Below, piece by piece: positions 46,646-55,667 of a stretch of DNA of 64,000 nucleotides. The position numbers and the translations under genes were made by a program. Under the pieces are notes generated by a model. The model saw only the letters and a program-made list of their open reading frames with translations, made no database searches and was not told where the DNA came from. The stretch is from an uncultured Saprospiraceae bacterium. Lineage in GTDB: Bacteria; Bacteroidota; Bacteroidia; Chitinophagales; Saprospiraceae. Positions within the stretch are counted from its first letter, which is position 1, and every line of letters starts with the position of its first letter. The DNA is taken from contig CAKZQC010000006.1 of assembly GCA_937139495.1 (NCBI GenBank), positions 162,686 through 226,685 of the forward strand, written 5' to 3'.

Positions 46646-47992
46646 ATGAGAATACAAAAGCTAAGTGTACTTTTTGTGCTAATGGTGGGGCTGAGTAGTT
46701 TTTCTTGGTGGTCGCCTACGGCAATATTTTATCTGGGTGGTATTCAAATCAATGAAGCCAGTCAGGCGGATTTTGCTACCCAATTGAAAGTTGCTAAAAT
46801 GAATACGGTAGAGGTGACGATTTATGCTCAACAAGGAGCATGGGACAGCGACGATTTGGCTATTCCGTTGGTAGATTCGGTGGCGTTGTATCGCATACAA
46901 TCTGCCAAGCAGGCAGGGCTACATGTAGCATTATTGCTGCGAGTACAGCTTGATAATGCTTTGCCTGAAAATAAATTTTTGTGGCATGGTATGATATTGC
47001 CGACAGGCAACGAAAAACTCCAAAATTGGTTTCGAAAATATGAAAAATTCGTAACGACTTGGGCAGCGATAGCCGAAGAGGAAGGCGTAGAAATACTAGG
47101 CGTAGGTTCTGAACTGAACGCTTTGGTGGCTACTTGCCCTATCAATAAAATTCCGCATCGCTATGCTTATTTCAATAATAAACCGCTACAAAAACAATGG
47201 GAGAACCGCAGTTTTAAATATGAAAAAGAGTTGCAACAGGAAGACATGAAAGTACATGGTCAAGCCAGTTATGCCGACTTAGATAATTATGTGGATGACC
47301 GAATAGAAGCCCATTATAATTGGGGCAAATTTGCCACCTTCAGAGGCAAATGGAATCGAGTCGGACGTATGAACAAACGTCGAAGAACAATCAAAAAACA
47401 TTGGAAACAGCTTATTGCTCAAACAAGAAAAGTCTATAAAGGCAAATTGACTTATGCCGCCAATTTTGATAACTATATGGATGTTGATTTTTGGGAAGAA
47501 CTGGACTTAATGGGTATTAATGCTTATTTTCCGTTGCGGAATCTTAGCAAAAATCCTTTGACAGAAGCAGATATGCAAACAAGTTTGGAGGCAGGTTGGC
47601 AGCGAGCCTTTCGGCAAATTAATCAATTTAGAGCCAAAGAAAAATTGGAAGAAATGCCGCTGCTTTTTACAGAACTAGGCTATCTCTATCGAGATAATTG
47701 TACAATTACCCCTTGGGAAGGATTTGGCTTTTCGGTGATTGGCAATGGCAATAAACAAGAGCTGCTCGTATGGAGCAAACAACCGATTAATTATACAGAA
47801 CGTCGGTTAGCGATTGATGCACTCTACGAAGTAGTACGAGCTGAACAAATCAATTTACAAGGTATTTTGTATTGGAAATTGACGACCCACCCAGAGCAGT
47901 TGGTGTATGAGCCTTTTGGGTTAGTACTAACGAAGGACGGAGCCGATCCAATGCAAAAAAGCTTGGCTCGGTTTCGTAATTTGGAACAATAA
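46646..47992 (+). CDS. Glycoside hydrolase, GH113-like TIM barrel
   Basis: A 448-residue protein with an N-terminal hydrophobic segment (LSVLFVLMVGLSSFSWW) that is probably a signal peptide. The pattern is that of GH113-type (beta-mannanase-like) enzymes: WHGMILPTGNEKLQNWFRKYEKF, then acid/base E156 in LGVGSELNAL, DFWEELDLMGINAYFPL and nucleophile candidate E343 in LLFTELGYLYRDN. The two Glu residues are in the expected places, so it is probably active; the glycan cannot be told from sequence. Its ATG lies 1 bp after the mfd stop, an unusually close coupling for unrelated functions. It converges with the TonB receptor gene at 48006. Confidence 0.85.
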   Translation: MRIQKLSVLFVLMVGLSSFSWWSPTAIFYLGGIQINEASQADFATQLKVAKMNTVEVTIYAQQGAWDSDDLAIPLVDSVALYRIQSAKQAGLHVALLLRVQLDNALPENKFLWHGMILPTGNEKLQNWFRKYEKFVTTWAAIAEEEGVEILGVGSELNALVATCPINKIPHRYAYFNNKPLQKQWENRSFKYEKELQQEDMKVHGQASYADLDNYVDDRIEAHYNWGKFATFRGKWNRVGRMNKRRRTIKKHWKQLIAQTRKVYKGKLTYAANFDNYMDVDFWEELDLMGINAYFPLRNLSKNPLTEADMQTSLEAGWQRAFRQINQFRAKEKLEEMPLLFTELGYLYRDNCTITPWEGFGFSVIGNGNKQELLVWSKQPINYTERRLAIDALYEVVRAEQINLQGILYWKLTTHPEQLVYEPFGLVLTKDGADPMQKSLARFRNLEQ

Positions 47993-48005
47993 AAAATAGA
48001 AATAC

Positions 48006-50141
48006 TTACTTTTTGAATGCTTGTTGTATTGCAAAAGGATTAACGGCTATTTTGATGAAGAATATTCTGCCCATCGCAATCGGTAAACTGCTATCCGTTC
48101 CGCTGTGGGTACTGCCCAAACTACTTTGACCAATATTTTGAGTATTCAATATATTCTTGATACCACCTGATAATCGCAGCCCATTTTTCCAAAAAGATTT
48201 AGTCATTGTCCAATCCAGTAAAGCATAGCCATCTATGCTACCTTGTATAATCTCAGGTTCTTGCGTAATAGGCGAAGTTAATACGGTGTATCGAATCAAT
48301 TGATCATAATCTCTACGGAAGATAGAGAGTGTAAAAGCTGCTTTGTTGAAATGATAACTTACTTCTTGCGATAATTCGAGCGTATAAGTAAACGGTTTAA
48401 CTTCCTTGGGAGCGGATTCGTGTGCTAGGTTATAATTAGCAGTTGTCAAAGCACCCAATCGGATTGTCAAGCCACCTGTTTGGTACTTGACAGCGGCATC
48501 AATTCCCCAGTTTTGATATTTATCGAGATTAAAATAAGCATATTGATTGGAGCTGACACTTGGCAAAAAATTACCTTGATCGTCAAGTTCATAACTAAAC
48601 AAATTGATTTGCTGGTCGATATAATTATAAAAAGCACTAGCTTCAAGTCGTACAAGATGATTCTGAGGATAGACTTTGTTCCAATTCCATTTTAGGCGGA
48701 GATTATGGGCGTATTCAGGTTGGAGGTCAGGATTTCCTTGTATGTAATGACTAACATCTACAAAGTCGAGATACAGCTCCTTGAGAGAGGGCATACGAAT
48801 ACCTCTTGCATACGAAAAACGAAGCTGCATGCCGTCCTGTATTTTCCACTTGGCACCCAGTGAATACGTAAAAGGAGTACGACCCAAGGTATTGTAAGCA
48901 AACCGAGTGCCCAACGATATTTTGATGCTCGAAATGGGTTGATAATCTAATGTTCCAAAAATAGCATAGTCTCCCAAAACACTAAATTGATTGGCAATGC
49001 GTCCGCCTGTTGTGTAATCATATCGAATGTCCGTACCGAGCTGAAAATTGATTTTTTTGTAGTATTTGCTAGCAATAGAAGCTCGAAGATTCCATGCCTG
49101 AAAACCAGTAGTATCAGAGTCGAGCGTATCGAGCAAGTCAGGACTTTCATTTTCATTCAATGAACGAAAATAACTATTTTTTTGACGATTAAAATCATTG
49201 AAAGAGAGCGTAGCGTTGAGATAATATTTTTTGCTTTTGGATAAAAAACCATTGCTTACCAATTGATGATTGAGCGTGCGAGTCGTGAACAAATAATCTT
49301 GAGCATAGGAGAGTGTCGGAAAATTATCAAGTCGAATATTGCCACGATTATCAATCGTCTCGTTGAGGTAATTGAATTGATAACCAATTCGCCACAGCTT
49401 GTTGCTAGAAGCATAGGTCAATTTAGCATCGGCAGCGTGTTGTTGTTTAGGGTTCCAAGTTTGGCTACGGAAAGTATCGGTCGAGAAACCACCAAAATCA
49501 TGGTGTTGATAATATAAATCCAGTTGCCAGTTTTTCCATTGCATACCCAATGCTATACTGTTATTAAATGTATTATTACTTTGCAATTGACTCACTATAT
49601 TCGCCTCCCATTGTTGCTTTTGAGCCTGATAGGTAATAATATTGATCGTGCCACCAAGAGCATCGGTACCATAAGCGACCGAGAGGGCATTTTCTACAAT
49701 TTCGATACGCTCAATATTCTGTACAGGAATCCGCTCCAAATCCAAATTGCCATCGCTTCTGCCAATCATCGGCACGCCATCAATCAATATTTTGATATGC
49801 TTACCATCTAGTCCATTCATGGTAATAAAAGTACCCAAAACGCCATCTCGTTGTATCCGAATACTAGGCTCTTGTTGCAATATTTCGAGTACATTTGTTG
49901 CTGCCCGTTGTGTTATCATTTGTTTGGTAATAACAGTGGTCGGAAGTACAGAAGATTGCAAATCTGTTGGGATACTTTGCCCTGTGACAATGAGTATATC
50001 AGGGTCGAAAGAGAACGATAATGGAATACTATCGGAATGGTTACTAGTACTATCTGTATCAACTTGTGCGAACAGTAATATAGGAGAACTGATGAATACG
50101 ATAAGCGAGCAAATATAGAATAATGGCATAATCAAATACAT
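48006..50141 (-). CDS. hmuR: TonB-dependent heme receptor (HmuR-like)
   Basis: A 711-residue outer-membrane receptor. After the signal peptide comes the plug domain (LPTTVITKQMITQRAATNVLEILQQEPSIRIQRDGVLGTFITMNGLDGKHIKILIDGVPMIGR and so on, residues about 65-180), then a 22-strand-type barrel. It has no carboxypeptidase-like extension, so it is a heme/siderophore-type rather than a SusC-type receptor. Last gene of the hmu operon, separated from hmuS by a terminator-like hairpin, so its level may be set separately. Two ATG starts (50141, 50129) are possible; both give a signal peptide. The heme assignment rests on its neighbours. Confidence 0.88.
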   Translation of the reverse strand: MYLIMPLFYICSLIVFISSPILLFAQVDTDSTSNHSDSIPLSFSFDPDILIVTGQSIPTDLQSSVLPTTVITKQMITQRAATNVLEILQQEPSIRIQRDGVLGTFITMNGLDGKHIKILIDGVPMIGRSDGNLDLERIPVQNIERIEIVENALSVAYGTDALGGTINIITYQAQKQQWEANIVSQLQSNNTFNNSIALGMQWKNWQLDLYYQHHDFGGFSTDTFRSQTWNPKQQHAADAKLTYASSNKLWRIGYQFNYLNETIDNRGNIRLDNFPTLSYAQDYLFTTRTLNHQLVSNGFLSKSKKYYLNATLSFNDFNRQKNSYFRSLNENESPDLLDTLDSDTTGFQAWNLRASIASKYYKKINFQLGTDIRYDYTTGGRIANQFSVLGDYAIFGTLDYQPISSIKISLGTRFAYNTLGRTPFTYSLGAKWKIQDGMQLRFSYARGIRMPSLKELYLDFVDVSHYIQGNPDLQPEYAHNLRLKWNWNKVYPQNHLVRLEASAFYNYIDQQINLFSYELDDQGNFLPSVSSNQYAYFNLDKYQNWGIDAAVKYQTGGLTIRLGALTTANYNLAHESAPKEVKPFTYTLELSQEVSYHFNKAAFTLSIFRRDYDQLIRYTVLTSPITQEPEIIQGSIDGYALLDWTMTKSFWKNGLRLSGGIKNILNTQNIGQSSLGSTHSGTDSSLPIAMGRIFFIKIAVNPFAIQQAFKK

Positions 50142-50163
50142 GATGAAATGAGCGAGATATGGC

Positions 50164-50227
50164 TATAAAAAAGCCCCCTTGAATAGCTATAATTACACTA
50201 CCCATCGTAACCAAAACAAGGAGGCTC
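50164..50227 (-). terminator. Terminator or attenuator between hmuS and hmuR
   Basis: On the minus strand GAGCCTCCTTG pairs with CAAGGGGGCTT and is followed by six T. It lies only about 25 bp before the first possible hmuR start codon, inside the operon. Confidence 0.65.
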
Positions 50228-50248
50228 TACATAATCTTTGATAGCTAT

Positions 50249-51295
50249 TTAGGATAGCTGTGGCAACTTATCAACTAAGGCACGCCATTCAGGCAGTTCT
50301 GGAATACCAGGTTTGCGTTTGCCAAAACAATATAGAATGTGTTCGCCTGCCTCGTCAAATAATTCTAAGCTAGTGACGACTCCATCAGAAGTATGTTTTT
50401 TGACAATCCAAGCAGTCGCAATACTGTTAGTTTTTAGGTGCAGATTGAAATTTTCATCCATTACATTGTACCAATCTTGCATCTCAAAAAGCTTGTGCAC
50501 GGTACCCGTGAAAATTTGTAAACAAGACGGATTGCCCAAAAATACCATAATCGGCAATTCGGTTTTAGCAGCTTCTTGGAGCATCTGTACAATAGCAGTA
50601 GGTTCTACACGATAAGTCGTGCCAGCAGGAGCTAAGCGGAACGCATCTTGACGGTCTAGGTTATGCTTGCGTAGCAATCCAAAAAAGTCGTGTGTATCTT
50701 TCATGCCGAGCCACTCTTCGCCAAAAGCAGCGGCATCAATTGTATCTGGTGAAGCCGTTGGGGACTTGGCAGGTTTATTCTTTTCGATTTCTGTGGTTCT
50801 ATTACCTGCAGTTTTACTGTATTTTTCCACAAGTGCGTGGTAGGCTTCCAAGTTAGTATCGGTAGTCGCATATATTTTGTGTATAGCGGTGCCATATTTG
50901 TCAAAAAACTGCAAGCTATTGCTCTCTCCACGACCAGTGGTAGCCGTCACGGCATACACGTGCGCCCAATTAGATATAAAATAACGCATGTCAATTATTT
51001 CGTTGTGAGCGATGCCCATCGGAGCTCGTTCCATGAAACTTACTTGGTCATAGACTCCCTTTGTTTCGCTTACAGCGTGTTCGTTTCTTGTCAATGCCAT
51101 GACTCTACCAAGTGGTGCAAGTGAGGGTAGTATCTCTTTGTATTGGTTACCCAAATAGGTTATTTTTTGCTTCTCATCAAGTTCCAATATTTCCAATTCT
51201 GACACCCCTAGATCTTGGGCCGTGTTATAAATTCTAGCCTTAGGATTTTCTTTTTGGTAGGTGGTCAACTGTTGTTTAAGCGATGCTATAGTCAT
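50249..51295 (-). CDS. hmuS: Heme-degrading/heme-trafficking factor HemS/HmuS
   Basis: A 348-residue cytoplasmic protein of the HemS/ChuS family, made of two related halves. The second half has WLGMKDTHDFFGLLRKHNLDRQDAFRLA with H202 at the position of the heme-ligating His of HemS and ChuS. It continues with PIMVFLGNPSCLQIFTGTVHKLFEMQDWYNVMDENFNLHL and TSDGVVTSLELFD, all family hallmarks. It handles heme after import, either degrading it to release iron or passing it on. It lies 34 bp after hmuV. The linker between halves (about 163-185) is Lys/Thr/Pro-rich. Confidence 0.93.
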   Translation of the reverse strand: MTIASLKQQLTTYQKENPKARIYNTAQDLGVSELEILELDEKQKITYLGNQYKEILPSLAPLGRVMALTRNEHAVSETKGVYDQVSFMERAPMGIAHNEIIDMRYFISNWAHVYAVTATTGRGESNSLQFFDKYGTAIHKIYATTDTNLEAYHALVEKYSKTAGNRTTEIEKNKPAKSPTASPDTIDAAAFGEEWLGMKDTHDFFGLLRKHNLDRQDAFRLAPAGTTYRVEPTAIVQMLQEAAKTELPIMVFLGNPSCLQIFTGTVHKLFEMQDWYNVMDENFNLHLKTNSIATAWIVKKHTSDGVVTSLELFDEAGEHILYCFGKRKPGIPELPEWRALVDKLPQLS

Positions 51296-51329
51296 GATGT
51301 TTATTATTTTAGTTGTAATAATATATTAT

Positions 51330-52109
51330 CTAATGTGTGAAAGAGAGTTGAATACAGGGATAAGTAGGATGCGGCTGAACAAAAGCCTGCACTTCAAATA
51401 CTTGTTTAATCCATTCAGGTGTTAGTACTTGTGTGGGAGTTCCAGTAGCGATTATATGGCTGTTGTGTAACAATGCAATCCGAGAAGCATATTGTGCCGC
51501 CAAATTCATATCATGTAATACAACGACTGCCGTCAATTCGTTTTTTTTAGTTTTTTGTTGCAATAATTGCAATAGTAAATGTTGGTAGTGAATATCTAAG
51601 CTCGCAGTAGGTTCGTCCAAGAAAATAATTTTTGGATTGCTTGGCGTACTTTCCCATACTTGAGCCAATACTCTAGCAATATGAACACGTTGTTGTTGTC
51701 CTCCTGACAGGGCTTGTATATCATGATTAGCACGGTCTTGTAGTCCGACTAAGGCTAATGCCTCAAGGGCAATGGTTGTGTTTTTTGGGTTGTCCCGAAA
51801 GGGGTAACGCCCCATGAGTACAATATCGAGTAGGGTGGACGAAAAGTAAAGCGAAGTGGATTGTAACAAAACGGCTCGATGAGCTGCCAATTCTTTCTTT
51901 TGCCAATTGGTGATTTTTTTTTGTTTGAATATAATACTTCCTTTTTGATAGGGGAGGTCTCCAGCTAAAGCATGTAGTAGCGTAGATTTTCCCGCACCAT
52001 TTCCGCCCAATAGCACCATCAATTCCCCTTGATTAACGGATAGGTTGATGGATTGGAGTATGGTTTTTTCGCTTCTTTTGAGCGATAGATTTTTTACTTC
52101 TAATAACAT
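51330..52109 (-). CDS. hmuV: Heme ABC transporter ATP-binding protein
   Basis: A 259-residue ATPase of the FecE/HmuV group. Walker A GGNGAGKST at 35-43; Q-loop around LLQSTSLYFS; signature LSGGQQQR at 134-141; Walker B FLDEPTASLD at 163-172; switch His in VVLHDMNLAAQY. It powers transport of heme across the inner membrane through HmuU. It starts 5 bp after hmuU. Confidence 0.95.
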   Translation of the reverse strand: MLLEVKNLSLKRSEKTILQSINLSVNQGELMVLLGGNGAGKSTLLHALAGDLPYQKGSIIFKQKKITNWQKKELAAHRAVLLQSTSLYFSSTLLDIVLMGRYPFRDNPKNTTIALEALALVGLQDRANHDIQALSGGQQQRVHIARVLAQVWESTPSNPKIIFLDEPTASLDIHYQHLLLQLLQQKTKKNELTAVVVLHDMNLAAQYASRIALLHNSHIIATGTPTQVLTPEWIKQVFEVQAFVQPHPTYPCIQLSFTH

Positions 52110-52114
52110 ACGGC

Positions 52115-53179
52115 TTAGTATTTATTTTTGATTAGTAACCAAAGAAAGAAAGGTGAGCCCATGAGTGCGGTCAATATACCTATCGGTAATTCGGAAGGAC
52201 TAATAATAGTCCGTGCCAAGGTGTCTGCCAACAATAATAGAATACTACCGACCAAACTCGACAGCCAAATCAATTGCTTGAAGCTTATTTTGCTAACATG
52301 TAGGCGAACTAAATGCGGTACCATGAGTCCCACAAAACCAATCAAGCCCGTAAAAGCGACACTACAACCAACGATTAAGCAGACTAGTACAATTGTTTTT
52401 CGCTTGATGTGCTCGATGGGTACACCCAAATAGGTCGCTTCTTGGTCGCCAAGTTGCATGATTTCCAATTCTTTGGAATAGCTACTAATCTTGAAAGTCG
52501 CCAACAGTGTAACCGTTCCGATGAGTGCAATAACAGACCAGCTGCCACCACTCAATGAACCTAAATTCCAAAAGGTAATGTCTCGCAATTGCGATTCATC
52601 GGCATAATAAATCAATAAACCTGTCAAGCCTCCACAGAGTGCCGTGATGGCAATTCCAGCCAATAACATGGTTGCAATATTTGTTTTTCTACCATTGGAC
52701 GAAAGTCGATAGACTAGTGCTGTAGTCAGTAGTCCACCACCAAAAGCAAAGGCAGCTAATAACAATTGCTTGGAAAATCCCTCGCCCACAAAGGGTAAGT
52801 AAGATTGCAATACAATAAAAAATACAGCAAATAGCATCGCCCCACTCGATACCCCAATTAGTGTTGGGTCAGCGAGCGGATTACGGAAAATAGTCTGAAT
52901 AGTAGCACCCGATACCGCCAATCCACTCCCCACTAATATTGCCATGAGTACACGAGGCAATCGAATATTCCAAAGCAAGAAAAAAGCAGTACTATCTTCG
53001 TCAGTAAGGGATTGACTACTACTTGTCAGTTGAGCGTATAAAGTACGACCTATTTCGACCATGGATAAGTGATAGGCACCTGTACATAGTGATATAAGTA
53101 CAACAATAGCTAATACCAAAACGGGCAAGAGTATCATGCGATTACGGCTGGGACGAAATGACTGCCTAATTTCTTTCAT
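52115..53179 (-). CDS. hmuU: Heme ABC transporter permease (FecCD family)
   Basis: A 354-residue inner-membrane permease with about ten hydrophobic segments. Family signatures: VLMAILVGSGLAVSGATIQTIFRNPLADPTLIGVSSGA (about residues 75-115), the ATPase-contact region (LGDQEATYLGVPIEHIKRKTI) and VGLMVPHLVR. It works as a dimer with HmuV. The ATG at 53179 is chosen; two codons upstream is only a TTG. It lies 7 bp after hmuT. Confidence 0.95.
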   Translation of the reverse strand: MKEIRQSFRPSRNRMILLPVLVLAIVVLISLCTGAYHLSMVEIGRTLYAQLTSSSQSLTDEDSTAFFLLWNIRLPRVLMAILVGSGLAVSGATIQTIFRNPLADPTLIGVSSGAMLFAVFFIVLQSYLPFVGEGFSKQLLLAAFAFGGGLLTTALVYRLSSNGRKTNIATMLLAGIAITALCGGLTGLLIYYADESQLRDITFWNLGSLSGGSWSVIALIGTVTLLATFKISSYSKELEIMQLGDQEATYLGVPIEHIKRKTIVLVCLIVGCSVAFTGLIGFVGLMVPHLVRLHVSKISFKQLIWLSSLVGSILLLLADTLARTIISPSELPIGILTALMGSPFFLWLLIKNKY

Positions 53180-53186
53180 GGTCAAT

Positions 53187-54098
53187 TTATTTGCTAGGCG
53201 AATGAATTTTTTGAGCTAATTCGAGCGCAGCATCGCTGGCTCTAGGACCAAAACCAGATAAATAAGCCCCATCCATAATAATGACATTCTGGTTTTTGCC
53301 AGCAGGTGTTTTGTCCATTCCTTTGATACTAAGCAATCCTTCTATTGCAGACTGCTCTTCCTCTTCATTGGCTAGACTAGCTAAACCAGAATCAAACATT
53401 AAGATAGCATCAGGATTGCAAGCCAAAAGTGCTTCAGGTGTAAGAGGTTTGAACGACTCAAAATCTTGTACTGCAGGCGTGCCTCCAGCTATTTTTATCA
53501 TAGCCGATGCAAAGGTGTTTTCGCCAGCTACCATGAGCGTTTGTGTTCCTCTAGCATAGATGAAAAGTACCTTAGGAGAAGAGCTACTTTTGGCAATTAA
53601 CTGTTCTATTTTTTGCTGATTGGTAGCTATTTTTTGACGCAAGTTAGCGGTGTTAACTTCTTGCTGAAGTAAGTCGCTTAGTTGTTCCATGGCTTCTACA
53701 GCACCATTAAGTGTATAAGGAATATCAATGGTGTGTATTGAAATTCCAGCTGCTTTTATTTGATCAAGTACTTCGTTTTGTTCATTTTTTTTGTCAATAA
53801 AAATGGCGGTAGGTTGCAATGCTAAAATAGCTTCGGCATTTAGTTGAGATACATGCCCTAAGTTAGTTACGTTTTGTGTGGCGGCAGGATAGGTACTTGT
53901 GCGGTCAATTCCTACTAGTTGGTCACCTAGATTCATTTCGTAGAGCAGTTCAGTGATCGTACCATTAAGAGAAATAATCTTGGCAGGCGCTAGTTCTTCG
54001 GTGGCGACAGGAGTTTCTTCTACAGAAGGTGTTTGTTGTTCCTCTGATTGGCAACCTATTGTGAGTAATAGAAGCAATAAATAACATAGATTTTTCAT
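53187..54098 (-). CDS. hmuT: Heme ABC transporter substrate-binding lipoprotein
   Basis: A 303-residue lipoprotein (lipobox LTIGC) of the BtuF/HmuT type. Markers: AKIISLNGTITELLYEMNLGDQLVGIDRTSTYP, LNAEAILALQPTAIFIDKK, VLFIYARGTQTLMVAGENTFASAMIKIAGG and VIIMDGAYLSGFGPRASDAALELA. It delivers heme to HmuU-HmuV in the periplasm. The axial ligand of heme in HmuT proteins varies; candidate Tyr and His residues are present, but none can be named safely. Confidence 0.93.
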   Translation of the reverse strand: MKNLCYLLLLLLTIGCQSEEQQTPSVEETPVATEELAPAKIISLNGTITELLYEMNLGDQLVGIDRTSTYPAATQNVTNLGHVSQLNAEAILALQPTAIFIDKKNEQNEVLDQIKAAGISIHTIDIPYTLNGAVEAMEQLSDLLQQEVNTANLRQKIATNQQKIEQLIAKSSSSPKVLFIYARGTQTLMVAGENTFASAMIKIAGGTPAVQDFESFKPLTPEALLACNPDAILMFDSGLASLANEEEEQSAIEGLLSIKGMDKTPAGKNQNVIIMDGAYLSGFGPRASDAALELAQKIHSPSK

Positions 54099-54114
54099 TC
54101 GAAAATTATAGTTG

Positions 54115-54153
54115 GACTAGCCATACCCATTGTTATAGATGGATCGGCTAGTC
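54115..54153 (-). promoter_or_regulatory. Intercistronic hairpin between hmuY-like and hmuT
   Basis: GACTAGCC / GGCTAGTC with a further inner pairing (CCAT/ATGG) forms a stable stem. No T-run follows on the minus strand, so it is more likely an mRNA stabiliser or processing site than a terminator. Confidence 0.5.
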
Positions 54154-54184
54154 TATGTTGAAAGATAGTTTTTGAAGTGCTTGG

Positions 54185-55459
54185 TTATTGGATACTAAGC
54201 TTGGTGCTTTGTATTGCAGTTGGTGTTTGTACGTGTAGGATATAATTGCCACTAGCCAAATTATTGGTGTTGATTATGGTAGCATGAAATCCTTGATGAG
54301 CCGCTATTTCTTGTGTCAATACAGTTACTCCAAGTAGGTTAGTGATACTTATTTGTACCGATTGTTGGCTTGATTTCAACGAAAAGGCGACATTAACTTG
54401 GTTCGTAGCAGGATTAGGGAAAATATTGAATTGCTCGAAAGGAGTATTTTTAATTTGCTGTATAGGAGTAGCTTTGCCAAGCAATGTTTTGGTGAAAGTA
54501 CCTTGTCCCGTAGAAGAGCCTCTGAAATCAATAAATTGAATTTTGTAAACATTGCTATCAGCAGTCTGAATAAAATAAACTCTATCGGCATCAACGACCC
54601 AACCTTGCGAAAAGTCATAGCTTTTCCAGTCGTGTCCGATGGTTGATAGGCTATCATCAGTCAATGTATAATTTGAGACATCAACAGTTGCAGGGGCAAT
54701 ATTATCAGCAAGAGCTACTTTTACATTTCTATTGGTCAATATGCCGCCAACAGGATAACTGCTTGGAGTACCTTGTACATCGTAAACTGTGGTACTGTAA
54801 CGAGTGAAAACCCAATCCCAACCCGTAGTTGGTTCGCCCGAAATAGTGGCGTTGGTAGCAAAGGAAAAATAGGCGAGTGTCTGTCCCGAAAAATTACTTT
54901 TTACGATTGATTTTTGTTGTAGATTGCTGCCATCTAAGTCAGCATAACGGAAATAATATGTACCTCCTGTAAGTGTATCAATGGTTATTTTTTTGTGGCT
55001 GCCATTGCTCAATTCGATAGCATATAGTGCCGTTCCTTCTATTTTGTGATTGGACATATTGTAGCTTCCCCAGCCATAGTCGGCAAAGCTACTTGGGTTT
55101 TTGATACTATTGAAAGCACCGTTACTCCATTCCATTTCATCGTTGCTCAATTCATCGCCAAAGTCGGTTGTGGTGATATTATCTGCAAAAGTTTTGTTGG
55201 GTACGAGATATAATTTGGGGGCAGTACCCGAATAACTACTTCCTTCATTGATGAAAATACCTCCATCAGTAGAGCCATAGATACTAAAAGCAATATCCCA
55301 ACTACTGTGTGCGATACTTTTTGTTTGGTCAGTGGCTAGCTCATAAAATTCTGCATTAGCATAACTAGCACCTGCTGAAATAGGATGATTTGTTGTTTGA
55401 GAGTATGCCGTATTGGCAAGAAGTAAAGCTAGGATGAGGTTTAAAAATCTTGTTTTCAT
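54185..55459 (-). CDS. HmuY-like secreted hemophore with T9SS sorting domain
   Basis: A 424-residue exported protein with a signal peptide (MKTRFLNLIL to TAYSQ). Residues about 35-330 match the HmuY pattern: SSWDIAFSIYGSTDGGIFINEGSS, WDWVFTRYSTTVYDVQGTPSSYPVGGILTNRNVKVA and VYFIQTADSNVYKIQFIDFRG. From about 345 FNIFPNPATNQVNVAF starts a T9SS sorting tail. Classical HmuY is a lipoprotein that takes heme from host proteins and gives it to HmuR; here the lipobox is replaced by T9SS export. It is the first gene of the operon, with two TTTAGAYTAA sites around its promoter. Heme binding itself is inferred. Confidence 0.85.
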   Translation of the reverse strand: MKTRFLNLILALLLANTAYSQTTNHPISAGASYANAEFYELATDQTKSIAHSSWDIAFSIYGSTDGGIFINEGSSYSGTAPKLYLVPNKTFADNITTTDFGDELSNDEMEWSNGAFNSIKNPSSFADYGWGSYNMSNHKIEGTALYAIELSNGSHKKITIDTLTGGTYYFRYADLDGSNLQQKSIVKSNFSGQTLAYFSFATNATISGEPTTGWDWVFTRYSTTVYDVQGTPSSYPVGGILTNRNVKVALADNIAPATVDVSNYTLTDDSLSTIGHDWKSYDFSQGWVVDADRVYFIQTADSNVYKIQFIDFRGSSTGQGTFTKTLLGKATPIQQIKNTPFEQFNIFPNPATNQVNVAFSLKSSQQSVQISITNLLGVTVLTQEIAAHQGFHATIINTNNLASGNYILHVQTPTAIQSTKLSIQ

Positions 55460-55463
55460 TTTA

Positions 55464-55478
55464 TTTAGATTAAGTCTA
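55464..55478 (-). promoter_or_regulatory. Putative operator 2 of the hmu operon
   Basis: TTTAGATTAAGTCTA, an interrupted palindrome 5 bp upstream of the first hmu start codon and downstream of the predicted transcription start. It matches operator 1 in 12 of 15 positions. Confidence 0.4.
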
Positions 55479-55496
55479 GTTAAGAATAGTGTGCCG

Positions 55497-55504
55497 CAAA
55501 TATA
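55497..55504 (-). promoter_or_regulatory. -7 element of the hmu operon
   Basis: TATATTTG on the minus strand matches TAnnTTTG; it is placed between the two operator-like sites, about 38 bp from the start codon. Confidence 0.5.
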
Positions 55505-55531
55505 GAAGTAGATTTCTAAATTTAAAACTTA

Positions 55532-55546
55532 TTTAGACTAAATTTA
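55532..55546 (-). promoter_or_regulatory. Putative operator 1 of the hmu operon
   Basis: TTTAGACTAAATTTA (plus-strand reading), overlapping the perfect palindrome ATTTAG-A-CTAAAT. It covers the region just upstream of the expected -33 element. A Fur- or DtxR-type iron regulator is the natural candidate, by position only. Confidence 0.4.
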
Positions 55547-55667
55547 AATAAAAACTTAAAACAAATTAATGAAAACTAAAGAGGGCTTAGTCGGCTATTA
55601 ATTCGAGTGTAAAATGAAAAAGGAGAGGGAAGTCTAAGATTGTCAATGCTTTAGATTGCTCTCAAAT

